Below, one piece after another: positions 1 through 7,273 of a stretch of 24,616 bases of DNA (the stretch's first letter is position 1; each line of letters opens with the position of its first letter). The notes under the pieces are model-generated. The model was not told where the DNA came from and did no database searches. It worked only from the letters and a program-made list of their open reading frames with translations. Made by a program: the position numbers and the translations under genes. Source of the DNA: an uncultured bacterium (GTDB lineage Bacteria > Patescibacteriota > Microgenomatia > UBA1400 > PJMF01); NCBI GenBank assembly GCA_903891335.1, contig CAITDX010000038.1, positions 1-24,616 of the forward strand, given 5' to 3'.

Positions 1-169
1 ACAGCTTACTTATCAGATGACTGGTGAATATGAATCAAATCCTAGTGAAGGCAAGATTTCTATTGAGTCTCCAGTAGGTAAGGCCCTCCTCTCTAAGAAG
101 AAGGGTGATAGCGTAGAGGTGACCACCCCGGCGGGCAAAATCACCTATAAGATTTTAGAAATCAAATAA
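1..169 (+). CDS. greA: Transcription elongation factor GreA, C-terminal part (5' end cut by window)
   Basis: An open frame (codons in phase with position 2) runs from the left edge to a TAA at 167-169 and encodes 55 residues. It matches the C-terminal domain of GreA: a GKISIESPVGKALL segment, then KKGDSVEVTTPAGKITYKI near the end. GreA binds RNA polymerase and stimulates cleavage of backtracked transcripts. The coiled-coil N-terminal domain lies outside the window. A strong intrinsic terminator follows 25 nt after the stop, so this gene ends its own transcription unit and is probably not cotranscribed with lysS. Assignment rests on the characteristic TPAG and SPVGKALL motifs seen directly. 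Confidence 0.9.
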   Translation, partial: QLTYQMTGEYESNPSEGKISIESPVGKALLSKKKGDSVEVTTPAGKITYKILEIK

Positions 170-193
170 AACTACACAAAAGATAAACTACAC

Positions 194-222
194 AAAAGCC
201 CCGCCAAGTCGCGGGGCTTTTT
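194..222 (+). terminator. Intrinsic terminator after greA
   Basis: Positions 198-204 (GCCCCGC) pair perfectly with 211-217 (GCGGGGC) around a 6-nt loop (CAAGTC). The stem is extended by four A-T pairs (194-197 with 218-221) and followed by a run of T. This is a textbook rho-independent terminator. The A tract at its left side could also let it work on the opposite strand. Confidence 0.9.
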
Positions 223-229
223 AGAAGGT

Positions 230-258
230 ATGACGAGAAACACAAAGGGCAGTATAAT
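230..258 (+). promoter_or_regulatory. Probable lysS operon promoter
   Basis: A perfect -10 box TATAAT lies at 253-258. A -35-like ATGACG (4 of 6 matches to TTGACA) lies at 230-235, giving a 17-nt spacer. Transcription should start near 265, only about 8 nt before the lysS ATG at 273. The Shine-Dalgarno-like AAGGA at 259-263 would then lie mostly upstream of the start of transcription. Either the mRNA has a very short leader or another promoter is used. Confidence 0.55.
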
Positions 259-272
259 AAGGACTATATTTT

Positions 273-1937
273 ATGGCACAAACAGCACCACTTCAAAGCA
301 ACCATTGGCTCGATAAAGTTGTCGATGGCATTATCAAATGGCAAGCGAAATATAAAGTCGAACAACTCCATGTCGATGATATGAAGACTCCATCTGGTCG
401 AGTCCATACCGGCGCTTTGCGCGGTGTGCTTTTACATGACTTAGTGGCGCAAGTGTTGCGTCAGCGTGGCCTTGATCCAAAGAGTACCTATGTTTTCAAT
501 GATATGGACCCAATGGATGGTCTGCCCACCTATTTGGATGAAGCGGTTTTTGCAGAGCACATGGGCAAACCACTCTACAAAATCCCTAAACCAGATCTTG
601 AGCAATGTGGCATTGATCTATCACAAACCTCTCCGGCAGAGTTAGCTGATCTGCAAAATGCCAAAAACTTCGCCGAAATCTATGCCTTTGATTTTATTCA
701 TGCCTTCCGTTCACTTGGGTGTACTCAGAAAATTGTGTGGAGTCATGAGTTGTATGAGTCTGGAGTGATGGATCCGTTTATTCGTACCGCTCTTAATAGC
801 GTCGAGAAAATGCGCGATATCTATCAGCAGGTGGCCAAGTACACACTACCCGAGCGTTGGTACCCCTTCCAAGTCATTTGTCCAGAGTGTGGCAAGCTTG
901 GGACTACGCTCGTGACTGATTGGGATGGCGAGCAGGTGACTTTTGAATGTCAACCCAATAAGGTAACTTGGGCCAAAGGCTGTGGTTACACCGGTAAGGT
1001 CAGCCCCTTTGGTGGCACTGGCAAATTGCTTTGGAAAGTTGATTGGCCGGCCCATTGGGCAGCCATGGGAGTCAATATCGAAGGAGCGGGCAAAGATCAC
1101 TCAAGTGCTGGTGGTTCACGCGACATGGCCAATGAAGAGTGCAAGCAGGTTTTTGATATCACCGTGCCTTTCAACATTCCCTATGAGTGGATTTTGATTC
1201 GTGGAGCCAAAATGAGCTCGAGTAAGGGAGTTGGCACCTCAGCACGAGAGTTTACCAAGTTGTTTCCGCCAGCAGTTGGTCGTTTTCTGTTTGCCAGTCG
1301 CAATTATGAGCAAGTGATTGATTTCGATCCGCAGACGATGGCGATTCCTGATTTATTTGATGAATATGATCAGGGCGCGCGCCTCGCTTGGGGTCAGGAA
1401 GAAGGTGACATGCGCTTGGCGCGCGCCTTCCAACTCGCACAAATTCAAGGTCAGGAGCAGCAACCAAGTTTCTTGCCACGGTTTCGTGATGTGGCGCTGT
1501 GGATGCAGTATCCAGATAAGGATTTAGCTGCAGAATTTATCAAGGTCAAAGGTAGTGAATTAACTGAACTTGAGCTTGAACTGCTGCGCGATCGTCAACA
1601 CTACGCTTCGATTTGGCTACAACACTATGCTCCAGCTGAATACCAGTTTACTCCTCGTGCTGAGATGCCTGAGGCAGCAGCGACTTTGAGTGTCGAGCAA
1701 AAAGCCTTTTTAGAGCAATTGCAGGTGATGTTGAGCGATTCGGCCACGGTCGAGGCAGCGGATTTACAACAGCGGATTTTTGATCTTGCCAAGCAAAGCA
1801 TTGGTCCGCGCCCAGCTTTTGAAAGCATTTATTTGCTATTGCTTGGTAAAAAATCTGGCCCCAAGGCGGGTTGGTTGCTCAAAGCCACGAGCCAAGAATT
1901 ATTGCAGCAGCGCTTTGCAGGATTGAAAAACCTATGA
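273..1937 (+). CDS. lysS: Lysyl-tRNA synthetase, class I (archaeal type)
   Basis: This 554-aa protein charges tRNA-Lys with lysine using ATP. It belongs to the class I (Rossmann-fold) LysRS family typical of archaea and found in a minority of bacteria, not to the usual class II bacterial enzyme. The HIGH-like signature is in TPSGRVHTGALRG (about residues 39-51). The KMSKS signature is a perfect KMSSSK at residues 313-318. A zinc-knuckle-like ICPECGKLG sits near residue 203, followed by a GCGY pair of the same type, and the family segment GAGKDHSSAGGSRD precedes KMSSSK. The C-terminal helical part binds the anticodon. The ATG lies 9 nt after AAGGA. The stop overlaps the next start (ATGA), so lysS heads an operon with the HD protein, a 92-aa protein and serS. 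Confidence 0.96.
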   Translation: MAQTAPLQSNHWLDKVVDGIIKWQAKYKVEQLHVDDMKTPSGRVHTGALRGVLLHDLVAQVLRQRGLDPKSTYVFNDMDPMDGLPTYLDEAVFAEHMGKPLYKIPKPDLEQCGIDLSQTSPAELADLQNAKNFAEIYAFDFIHAFRSLGCTQKIVWSHELYESGVMDPFIRTALNSVEKMRDIYQQVAKYTLPERWYPFQVICPECGKLGTTLVTDWDGEQVTFECQPNKVTWAKGCGYTGKVSPFGGTGKLLWKVDWPAHWAAMGVNIEGAGKDHSSAGGSRDMANEECKQVFDITVPFNIPYEWILIRGAKMSSSKGVGTSAREFTKLFPPAVGRFLFASRNYEQVIDFDPQTMAIPDLFDEYDQGARLAWGQEEGDMRLARAFQLAQIQGQEQQPSFLPRFRDVALWMQYPDKDLAAEFIKVKGSELTELELELLRDRQHYASIWLQHYAPAEYQFTPRAEMPEAAATLSVEQKAFLEQLQVMLSDSATVEAADLQQRIFDLAKQSIGPRPAFESIYLLLLGKKSGPKAGWLLKATSQELLQQRFAGLKNL

Positions 1938-2473
1938 ACATACCCACTCGTCAAGCTAGTAAAGAACTTTTAGCGCGTTATATCAGTAGCGATGCATTGC
2001 GCCATCATTGTCAGATGGTAGCAGCAGCGATGGAAGCTTATGCTGGAGAGCTTGGTCAAGATATTGAGTTGTGGTATGCCACTGGTCTTCTTCACGACTT
2101 GGATTGGGAGCAATATCCAGATGAGCATCCCAACAAGGCAGTCAAAGAACTATTTGGCGAGTATCCAGCAGAAATGAAACAAGCTATTCTCGCCCATGCA
2201 CCAGGTCGCACTGGTGTGCAGGCGGTGAGTTTGCTTGACAAGTATCTGTTTGCCTGTGATGAGCTCAGTGGTTTAATGCACGCAGCCTCTCTCCTTCGAC
2301 CTAATGGCTTCGCCGATATGGAGGTCAAATCAGTCAAGAAAAAACTCAAGGACAAGTCTTTCGCAGCCAACGTCAGTCGTGAAGACATCGCTCTTGGTTT
2401 TGAGTTGATTGGCAAAACTCCTGACGAGCACATTGGTTTTTTGATTGGAGTTTTTAAGAGGGAACTAAAGTAA
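1934..2473 (+). CDS. HD-superfamily hydrolase (COG2316-like)
   Basis: A 179-aa predicted metal-dependent phosphohydrolase. I chose the ATG at 1934, which overlaps the lysS stop in an ATGA. The frame is open 21 codons further upstream, but that extension lies inside lysS and looks non-native. Likely metal ligands follow the HD pattern: His24/25, the HD pair His54-Asp55 in TGLLHDLDWEQ, His65, His88 and Asp109. The segment ACDELSGLMHAASLLRP and the later VKSVKKKLKDKSFAANVSRE are typical of the small HD hydrolases grouped as COG2316. The substrate is unknown; nucleotides or phosphate esters are usual for the superfamily. Its tight coupling to two aminoacyl-tRNA synthetase genes may reflect a housekeeping role in nucleotide clean-up, but that is inference. 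Confidence 0.85.
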   Translation: MNIPTRQASKELLARYISSDALRHHCQMVAAAMEAYAGELGQDIELWYATGLLHDLDWEQYPDEHPNKAVKELFGEYPAEMKQAILAHAPGRTGVQAVSLLDKYLFACDELSGLMHAASLLRPNGFADMEVKSVKKKLKDKSFAANVSREDIALGFELIGKTPDEHIGFLIGVFKRELK

Positions 2474-2751
2474 TGAATGAACAAATACAAAAACAAGAAG
2501 TTGGCAGTATAGCGTCGAGAATTATTGAGCGTTGGTTAGTACCTAGTGATGGTTATCAAGCACTCGACATAATGAAAGTGTTAGAAAGTTTAGGAATGCA
2601 AGATAATCCAGCAAATCGAAGCTTGGTAAATGAAGCGCTTAAGATTGCTGATGAGCGCTCAGTCAAACACTCAACTGGACAGACTCATTTTACAAATAAC
2701 AAAAAGGCACTTGAGGTGTTGGGAATCAAAAGAAAAAAACATAAAAAATAA
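2473..2751 (+). CDS. Hypothetical 92-aa basic protein
   Basis: I do not recognise the family. The ATG overlaps the previous stop by one base (TAATG). An AGGGA about 9 nt upstream, inside the HD gene, supports translation. The protein is soluble and probably mostly helical (SIASRIIERWLVP, ALDIMKVLESLGM, RSLVNEALKIADE). It ends in a strongly basic tail, GIKRKKHKK, that could contact RNA or DNA. There is no signal peptide, membrane segment or cysteine. Its place between the HD hydrolase and serS, and its overlap-type spacing, argue that it is a real expressed gene. A nucleic-acid-binding role is only a guess from charge and context. Confidence 0.75.
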   Translation: MNEQIQKQEVGSIASRIIERWLVPSDGYQALDIMKVLESLGMQDNPANRSLVNEALKIADERSVKHSTGQTHFTNNKKALEVLGIKRKKHKK

Positions 2752-2763
2752 GGGAAATTATGT

Positions 2764-4020
2764 ATGCTTGATATCACGTATATTCGTCAAAATACTGAGC
2801 TGGTCAAAACAGCGTGTGCCAATAAAAACTTGGATGCATCTGTGATTGATCGCTTACTTGAGGTTGATGAACAACGCCGCAGTTTGCAGCAGCAAACTGA
2901 TACTTTACGTCAGGCAGCCAACGCCAACGTTGATGCAATTAAAGTTGCAGTGGCAGCTGGTCAAAAACCAGATCAGGTCTTGGTTGAAAAAGGCAAGGCC
3001 CTCAAAACTCAACTCAAGGAACTGGAACCACAAGTCAAGGCAATCGCTGAGCAATTCGAGCAGCTCATGCTCGAGGTTCCCAATGTCCCCGCTACTGATG
3101 TGCCAGTCGCCAAAGATGAGAGTGGCAATCAGGTGGTACGCCAAGAAGGTAAGCAGCGTGATTTTGATTTCACCCCCAAAACTCATGATGAATTGATGAA
3201 AAACTTAGATTGGCTCGATACGGAACGCGCCGTCAAAATAGCAGGATTTCGAGGATATTTCCTCAAGAATGAGGCGTTGCTCCTGGAGCAAGCACTTTTA
3301 TTACACGCGCTCTCGATCATGAAAAAACACGGCTTTACGCCCATGTCAGCACCAATTCTCGTCAATCGTGAAGCGATGCAAGGCACTGGCTATTTCCCTT
3401 GGGGAGCTGAGGATCACTACTATACTCAAGACGGTCAGATCTTGGCTGGTACGGCTGAAGTAGCCCTGACTTCATATTATGGTGGCGAAACTCTGCGAGA
3501 AAAAGACCTACCAATCAAAATTTGTGGTATCTCTCCTTGCTTCCGTCGTGAAGTAGGTTCTTACGGTAAAGACACCAAAGGAGTAATTCGAGTACATCAG
3601 TTCAACAAGGTCGAGCAGGTGGTTTTGACTGTAGCTGATGAAGCAGAAACTAGAAAATGGCACGAACAAATGCTTGGTTTTTCTGAAGAGTTGCTACAGA
3701 GCCTAGGTTTGCCCTATCAAGTGCTGTTGATGTGTACCGGTGATATGGGCGCAGGCCAGCGCAAGAAGTATGACATCGAAACTTGGTTTCCAGGTCAGGG
3801 TAAATATCGCGAGACCCATTCAGCTAGCTATTTCAATGATTTTCAAGCTCGTCGCCTCAATATTCGCTACCAAGCCAAAGATGGTAGTACCAAGTTTGTG
3901 TACACTCTCAATAATACGGTAGCTGCCTCTCCTCGCCTTTTGGCCGCAGTAGTTGAGAATTACCAACAGGCTGATGGTAGTGTGCAAATTCCAGAGGTAC
4001 TCAAGCGGTGGATGGTGTAG
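2764..4020 (+). CDS. serS: Seryl-tRNA synthetase
   Basis: A 418-aa class II synthetase that charges tRNA-Ser (and tRNA-Sec where present). The N-terminal part, roughly residues 28-105, is the long antiparallel coiled coil that grips the tRNA long variable arm. The catalytic core has motif 2 (CFRREVGSYGKD..., residues 259-285) and a motif-3 region at about 381-400. In motif 3 the segment reads TLNNTVAASPRLL rather than the TLNGSGLAVGRTL of many SerRSs, while the key arginine is kept. An AGGGA at 2751-2755 lies 8 nt before the chosen ATG. An out-of-frame ATG at 2760 is ignored. The gap to the 92-aa gene is 12 nt, so serS is the last gene of the lysS operon. No terminator hairpin with a T tract follows it. 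Confidence 0.96.
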   Translation: MLDITYIRQNTELVKTACANKNLDASVIDRLLEVDEQRRSLQQQTDTLRQAANANVDAIKVAVAAGQKPDQVLVEKGKALKTQLKELEPQVKAIAEQFEQLMLEVPNVPATDVPVAKDESGNQVVRQEGKQRDFDFTPKTHDELMKNLDWLDTERAVKIAGFRGYFLKNEALLLEQALLLHALSIMKKHGFTPMSAPILVNREAMQGTGYFPWGAEDHYYTQDGQILAGTAEVALTSYYGGETLREKDLPIKICGISPCFRREVGSYGKDTKGVIRVHQFNKVEQVVLTVADEAETRKWHEQMLGFSEELLQSLGLPYQVLLMCTGDMGAGQRKKYDIETWFPGQGKYRETHSASYFNDFQARRLNIRYQAKDGSTKFVYTLNNTVAASPRLLAAVVENYQQADGSVQIPEVLKRWMV

Positions 4021-4033
4021 ATTTGATCTAGAT

Positions 4034-4205
4034 AAAAGCTCGTTTTCCTTCTATGCGAAGCGATTTCGTACCAAGGGTTCAAAATTTCTTTATATCACTT
4101 TTCTAACGAAAGCTGCTATTCAGGGTCCAAAATCGCTTTGCATCTTTTGTACCGGCTGCTTTTTACAACGCATTATATGCATTGTAAAAAGACAGGGTCC
4201 AAAAT
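4034..4205 (+). repeat. Three diverged direct repeat units between serS and secA
   Basis: Three units of about 47, 48 and 72 nt occur in tandem (4034-4080, 4081-4128, 4129-4200). Each ends in AGGGTTC or AGGGTCC followed by AAAAT: AAGGGTTCAAAAT at 4073-4085, CAGGGTCCAAAAT at 4121-4133 and again at 4193-4205. The two intervals between these ends are exactly 48 and 72 nt. Bodies of units 2 and 3 align as AAAAT..CTTT..ATC..TTTT..(A)GCTGCT. Unit 3 carries about 24 extra bases made up by a palindrome. I see no convincing coding sequence here. The unit ends coincide with the -10 region of the secA promoter in the last copy. Confidence 0.6.
4159..4191 (+). promoter_or_regulatory. Palindrome upstream of secA (operator or hairpin)
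   Basis: The arm 4159-4172 (CTTTTTACAACGCA) pairs with 4178-4191 (TGCATTGTAAAAAG) around a TTATA loop, with one C-A mismatch in 14 positions. It has no T tract on the 3' side of either strand, so it is not a standard terminator. The right arm covers the presumed -35 box of the secA promoter (4182-4187). This arrangement suits an operator for a dimeric regulator, but the hairpin could also act in RNA or be an inserted palindrome. Confidence 0.5.
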
Positions 4206-4210
4206 ATAAT
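4182..4210 (+). promoter_or_regulatory. Probable secA promoter
   Basis: A perfect TATAAT at 4205-4210 lies 17 nt after TTGTAA (4182-4187, 4 of 6 matches to the -35 consensus). Transcription would start near 4217, giving a leader of about 27 nt that contains the AGAGAG ribosome-binding candidate before the ATG at 4244. Confidence 0.55.
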
Positions 4211-4243
4211 CAAGATTCAACCTACTATTTTTAGAGAGTTTTT

Positions 4244-7200
4244 ATGTTCAAATTCCTCAAATCTTTTTTCGATGAAGAAGCCAAAAAATTGAAGCAGTAC
4301 CAGGGTGTGGTGGAGCAAATCAATGCGCTTGAACCGGAAATGCAAGCCCTCAGCGATGCTGAATTAGCTGCCCAGACTAGTAAATTCAAAGCCCAGATTC
4401 AAGAATCATTATCTGATGTGTCTCCAGAAAATCTCCAGACTCAAGAAAAAGCCATTCTCAATCAGCTCTTGCCTGAAGCCTATGCGACCGTGCGCGAAGC
4501 CTCGCGCCGTATTCTCGGCATGCGTCACTTCGATGTGCAATTATTGGCTGGCGTTGCTCTGCACTACAGCAATATCACCGAACAAAAGACCGGTGAAGGC
4601 AAGACTTTGACTGTGACTGCTCCCCTCTACCTCAATGCTCTTCTTGGCAAAGGCGTGCATTTAGTAACAGTCAACGACTATCTTTCAGAAATTGGTTTGG
4701 GTTGGATGGGGCCACTCTATCACTTCTTGGGTCTGAGAGCAGCGGTGATCGTTCACGATCATGCTCGTCTTTATAATCCAGATATCGACAGCGCAGAACG
4801 CGGTGACGAGCGCTTGGAGCACTTCCAAGAAATAAGTCGCCAAGAAGCCTACTTAGCTGATATTACCTATGGCACTAACAACGAATTTGGTTTTGATTAC
4901 TTGCGTGACAACATGGTCCAAAACCTCGAGCAAATGGTGCAGCGCCAAGACACTCCGCACTACTTCGCGATCGTTGATGAGGCTGACTCAATTTTGATTG
5001 ATGAAGCCCGTACACCGTTGATTATCTCAGCTCCAGACAGTGAGCCAACCAATAAGTACTATGACTATGCCAAAATGGTGCGTACCCTTGTCCAAGATCA
5101 GGATTATAAGCTGGATGAGAAGGCCAAAACTGCCACCCTCACTGATTTAGGTGTCAAACGCATCGAGGCTAAACTCGGAGTCAAAAATCTCTATGAAGAA
5201 AGTTTTGATGTAATTCATCACGTCGAATCAGCCCTCAAAGCCAGTACTCTCTATCGTCGAGATAAAGAATATATCGTCAAAGATAATCAGGTGGTCATTG
5301 TCGATGAGCACACTGGCCGTTTGATGTTTGGTCGTCGCTACAGTGATGGACTACATCAGGCAATTGAAGCCAAAGAAGGCGTGCCTATTCAGCAAGAATC
5401 ACGCACCTTGGCGACTGTTTCTCTACAAAACTACTTCCGCATGTACGAGAAACTCTCTGGTCTAACTGGTACAGCCATCACCGAATCTGAGGAGTTTAAT
5501 CAGATTTACAAGGTCGATGTCTTGGCAATTCCTACCAACACCACCGTGGTACGTCAGGATTTACCTGATCAGGTGTACAAAAATACCGCTGTGAAGTATT
5601 CCGCCATTGTGCGCACTGTCGAAGAAATTCACGCGACTGGTCGACCAGTGTTGATTGGTACTCGCTCGATCGAGCATAATCAGATTATCGCTAACTTCCT
5701 CAAGCGTAAAAATATCCCCCATCAATTATTGAATGCTAAGAATCACGAAAAAGAAGCATTTATCATCGCCGATGCTGGTCGCAAAGGAGCAATTACTGTC
5801 GCTACCAATATCGCAGGTCGTGGTGTGGATATTGTTTTGGGTGGTGCGAAGCCAGAGCTCAAAGATTTCTTGAAAAAAGAACGCAGCAAGAAAAAGCTTG
5901 TTTTGCCAAAAAAATATGAAGATCTTGGTTTGCCAACCTCAATCAATCCAGCCAATTACGACTTAGATGCCTATGCTAGTGCCCTCCAGAATTGGCAAAA
6001 AGATCATGATGAAGTGGTGGCGGTTGGAGGTTTGGCGATTGTGGCCACTGAGCGTCATGAATCACGCCGTATTGATAATCAGCTCCGTGGTCGTGCTGGA
6101 CGTCAGGGTGATCCAGGTTCTTCGCAATTTTTCGTAGCGCTTGATGATGAGATTATGCGCATTTTTGGTGGTGAGCAAATCGCCAAAGTTATGGATTTCT
6201 TGAAAATTGATGAAGATCAGGCCATTGAAAATCCAATGGTGAGCAAAGCAATTGAATCAGCTCAGGTCAAAGTGGAAACCTTTTTCTTCGATCAGCGCAA
6301 GCGCTTGGTGGAGTTTGACGATGTGATGAATAAGCATCGTGAAATCATCTATAAGCGCCGCCGGCGTTTGCTGGAAGCTGCCACAGTCCAGATCAAACCA
6401 ACCAAGCTTTCAGATGATTCTCTAGCAACAGTTCTTGAGACTGATACTGCTTTGACGGTGCGCCTCAAAGATCAGGTAATGGATTATTTGAGTAATGAAG
6501 TGACCAGCATTGTTTCCTTGCGTGCACCTGAAAATTTCACCAATGATGAGTATGAAGCGATTGTCAAAGAATTTGCCAAAATTATTCCCTTTGACGAGGC
6601 TTCTCAGAAGCGTTTGGCAATTAAACTCAGTAAGCTTCAGACTACTGAAGAAATTAGCAGTGAGTTACTCGATGTAGTCAGTCGCACCTATGAATCACGT
6701 GAGCGCACTTTGGGTGAAGCAGTAATGCGTGAACTGGAGAAATTTGTGGTCCTCTCCACCATCGATGAGAAATGGATGGATCATCTCGACGGCATTGATG
6801 ATTTACGCGAAGGTATTTGGTTGCGGGGCGACAAAAACACTGTTTTGGCTGAATATAAAAAGGAAGCTTTTAGTATGTTTGAAGGGTTGATCGCCGCCAT
6901 TGAAAGCACCATTGCCAATCGTATTTTCCGTGTCCAGCCGATGATGCAGCGCCCAACCATGCCTCAGGAACTGAACCTCCAGGCTCCGGCTGAGGGGACG
7001 CCCAATTTAGGTCAGGCAGTAGCTGTGGAGCAGCGCCAAGTGGCGGCTCCTCGGTCGGCAGCGCCCGTTGCCAAAGGCAATGCGGGTGATTTGGCAGCAG
7101 CATTGGGAAAAATGGGCGGCTCTTTGAGCAGCGCTTCAACATCAACCTCTACAGGTAGTGGTTCGGCTGATAAATATGCCAAGGTCGGTCGCAATGACCT

Positions 7201-7270
7201 CTGCCCCTGCGGTTCGGGTTTAAAATATAAGAAGTGTGGCTTGATTGGAGCAAAAGAACATCGAGAGTAA
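4244..7270 (+). CDS. secA: Protein translocase subunit SecA
   Basis: The 1008-aa ATPase motor of the Sec pathway drives unfolded preproteins through SecYEG at the cytoplasmic membrane. Visible motifs are Walker A TGEGKT (residues 116-121), Walker B DEADSILIDEARTPLIISAP (DEAD at 245-248), LSGLTGTAITESEEF, TNIAGRGVDIVLGG, and the second RecA-like domain motif RGRAGRQGDPGSSQFF. The helical scaffold and wing domains follow, with VVLSTIDEKWMDHLDGIDDLREGI. A low-complexity Ala/Ser/Gly-rich linker joins a C-terminal SEC-C motif. There the usual CxCx8C(C/H) reads C987-P-C989...C998-G999, so the fourth metal ligand is missing. The length is greater than E. coli SecA (901 aa), mainly from a charged segment after VLGGAKPEL and the linker. 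It heads an operon with the next three genes. Confidence 0.97.
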   Translation: MFKFLKSFFDEEAKKLKQYQGVVEQINALEPEMQALSDAELAAQTSKFKAQIQESLSDVSPENLQTQEKAILNQLLPEAYATVREASRRILGMRHFDVQLLAGVALHYSNITEQKTGEGKTLTVTAPLYLNALLGKGVHLVTVNDYLSEIGLGWMGPLYHFLGLRAAVIVHDHARLYNPDIDSAERGDERLEHFQEISRQEAYLADITYGTNNEFGFDYLRDNMVQNLEQMVQRQDTPHYFAIVDEADSILIDEARTPLIISAPDSEPTNKYYDYAKMVRTLVQDQDYKLDEKAKTATLTDLGVKRIEAKLGVKNLYEESFDVIHHVESALKASTLYRRDKEYIVKDNQVVIVDEHTGRLMFGRRYSDGLHQAIEAKEGVPIQQESRTLATVSLQNYFRMYEKLSGLTGTAITESEEFNQIYKVDVLAIPTNTTVVRQDLPDQVYKNTAVKYSAIVRTVEEIHATGRPVLIGTRSIEHNQIIANFLKRKNIPHQLLNAKNHEKEAFIIADAGRKGAITVATNIAGRGVDIVLGGAKPELKDFLKKERSKKKLVLPKKYEDLGLPTSINPANYDLDAYASALQNWQKDHDEVVAVGGLAIVATERHESRRIDNQLRGRAGRQGDPGSSQFFVALDDEIMRIFGGEQIAKVMDFLKIDEDQAIENPMVSKAIESAQVKVETFFFDQRKRLVEFDDVMNKHREIIYKRRRRLLEAATVQIKPTKLSDDSLATVLETDTALTVRLKDQVMDYLSNEVTSIVSLRAPENFTNDEYEAIVKEFAKIIPFDEASQKRLAIKLSKLQTTEEISSELLDVVSRTYESRERTLGEAVMRELEKFVVLSTIDEKWMDHLDGIDDLREGIWLRGDKNTVLAEYKKEAFSMFEGLIAAIESTIANRIFRVQPMMQRPTMPQELNLQAPAEGTPNLGQAVAVEQRQVAAPRSAAPVAKGNAGDLAAALGKMGGSLSSASTSTSTGSGSADKYAKVGRNDLCPCGSGLKYKKCGLIGAKEHRE

Positions 7271-7273
7271 ATT

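Noticed and set aside
4159..4191. The palindrome as an intrinsic terminator of serS
   Set aside because: Neither strand has a T run after the hairpin, and the right arm overlaps a plausible promoter instead.
3953..4234. A 93-codon plus-strand frame running from inside serS through the serS-secA spacer, with KGSK/QGPK/QGPK recurring
   Set aside because: Its start lies inside serS in another frame. The recurring residues come from the DNA repeats, and the composition (Cys, Phe, Lys-rich) looks non-coding.
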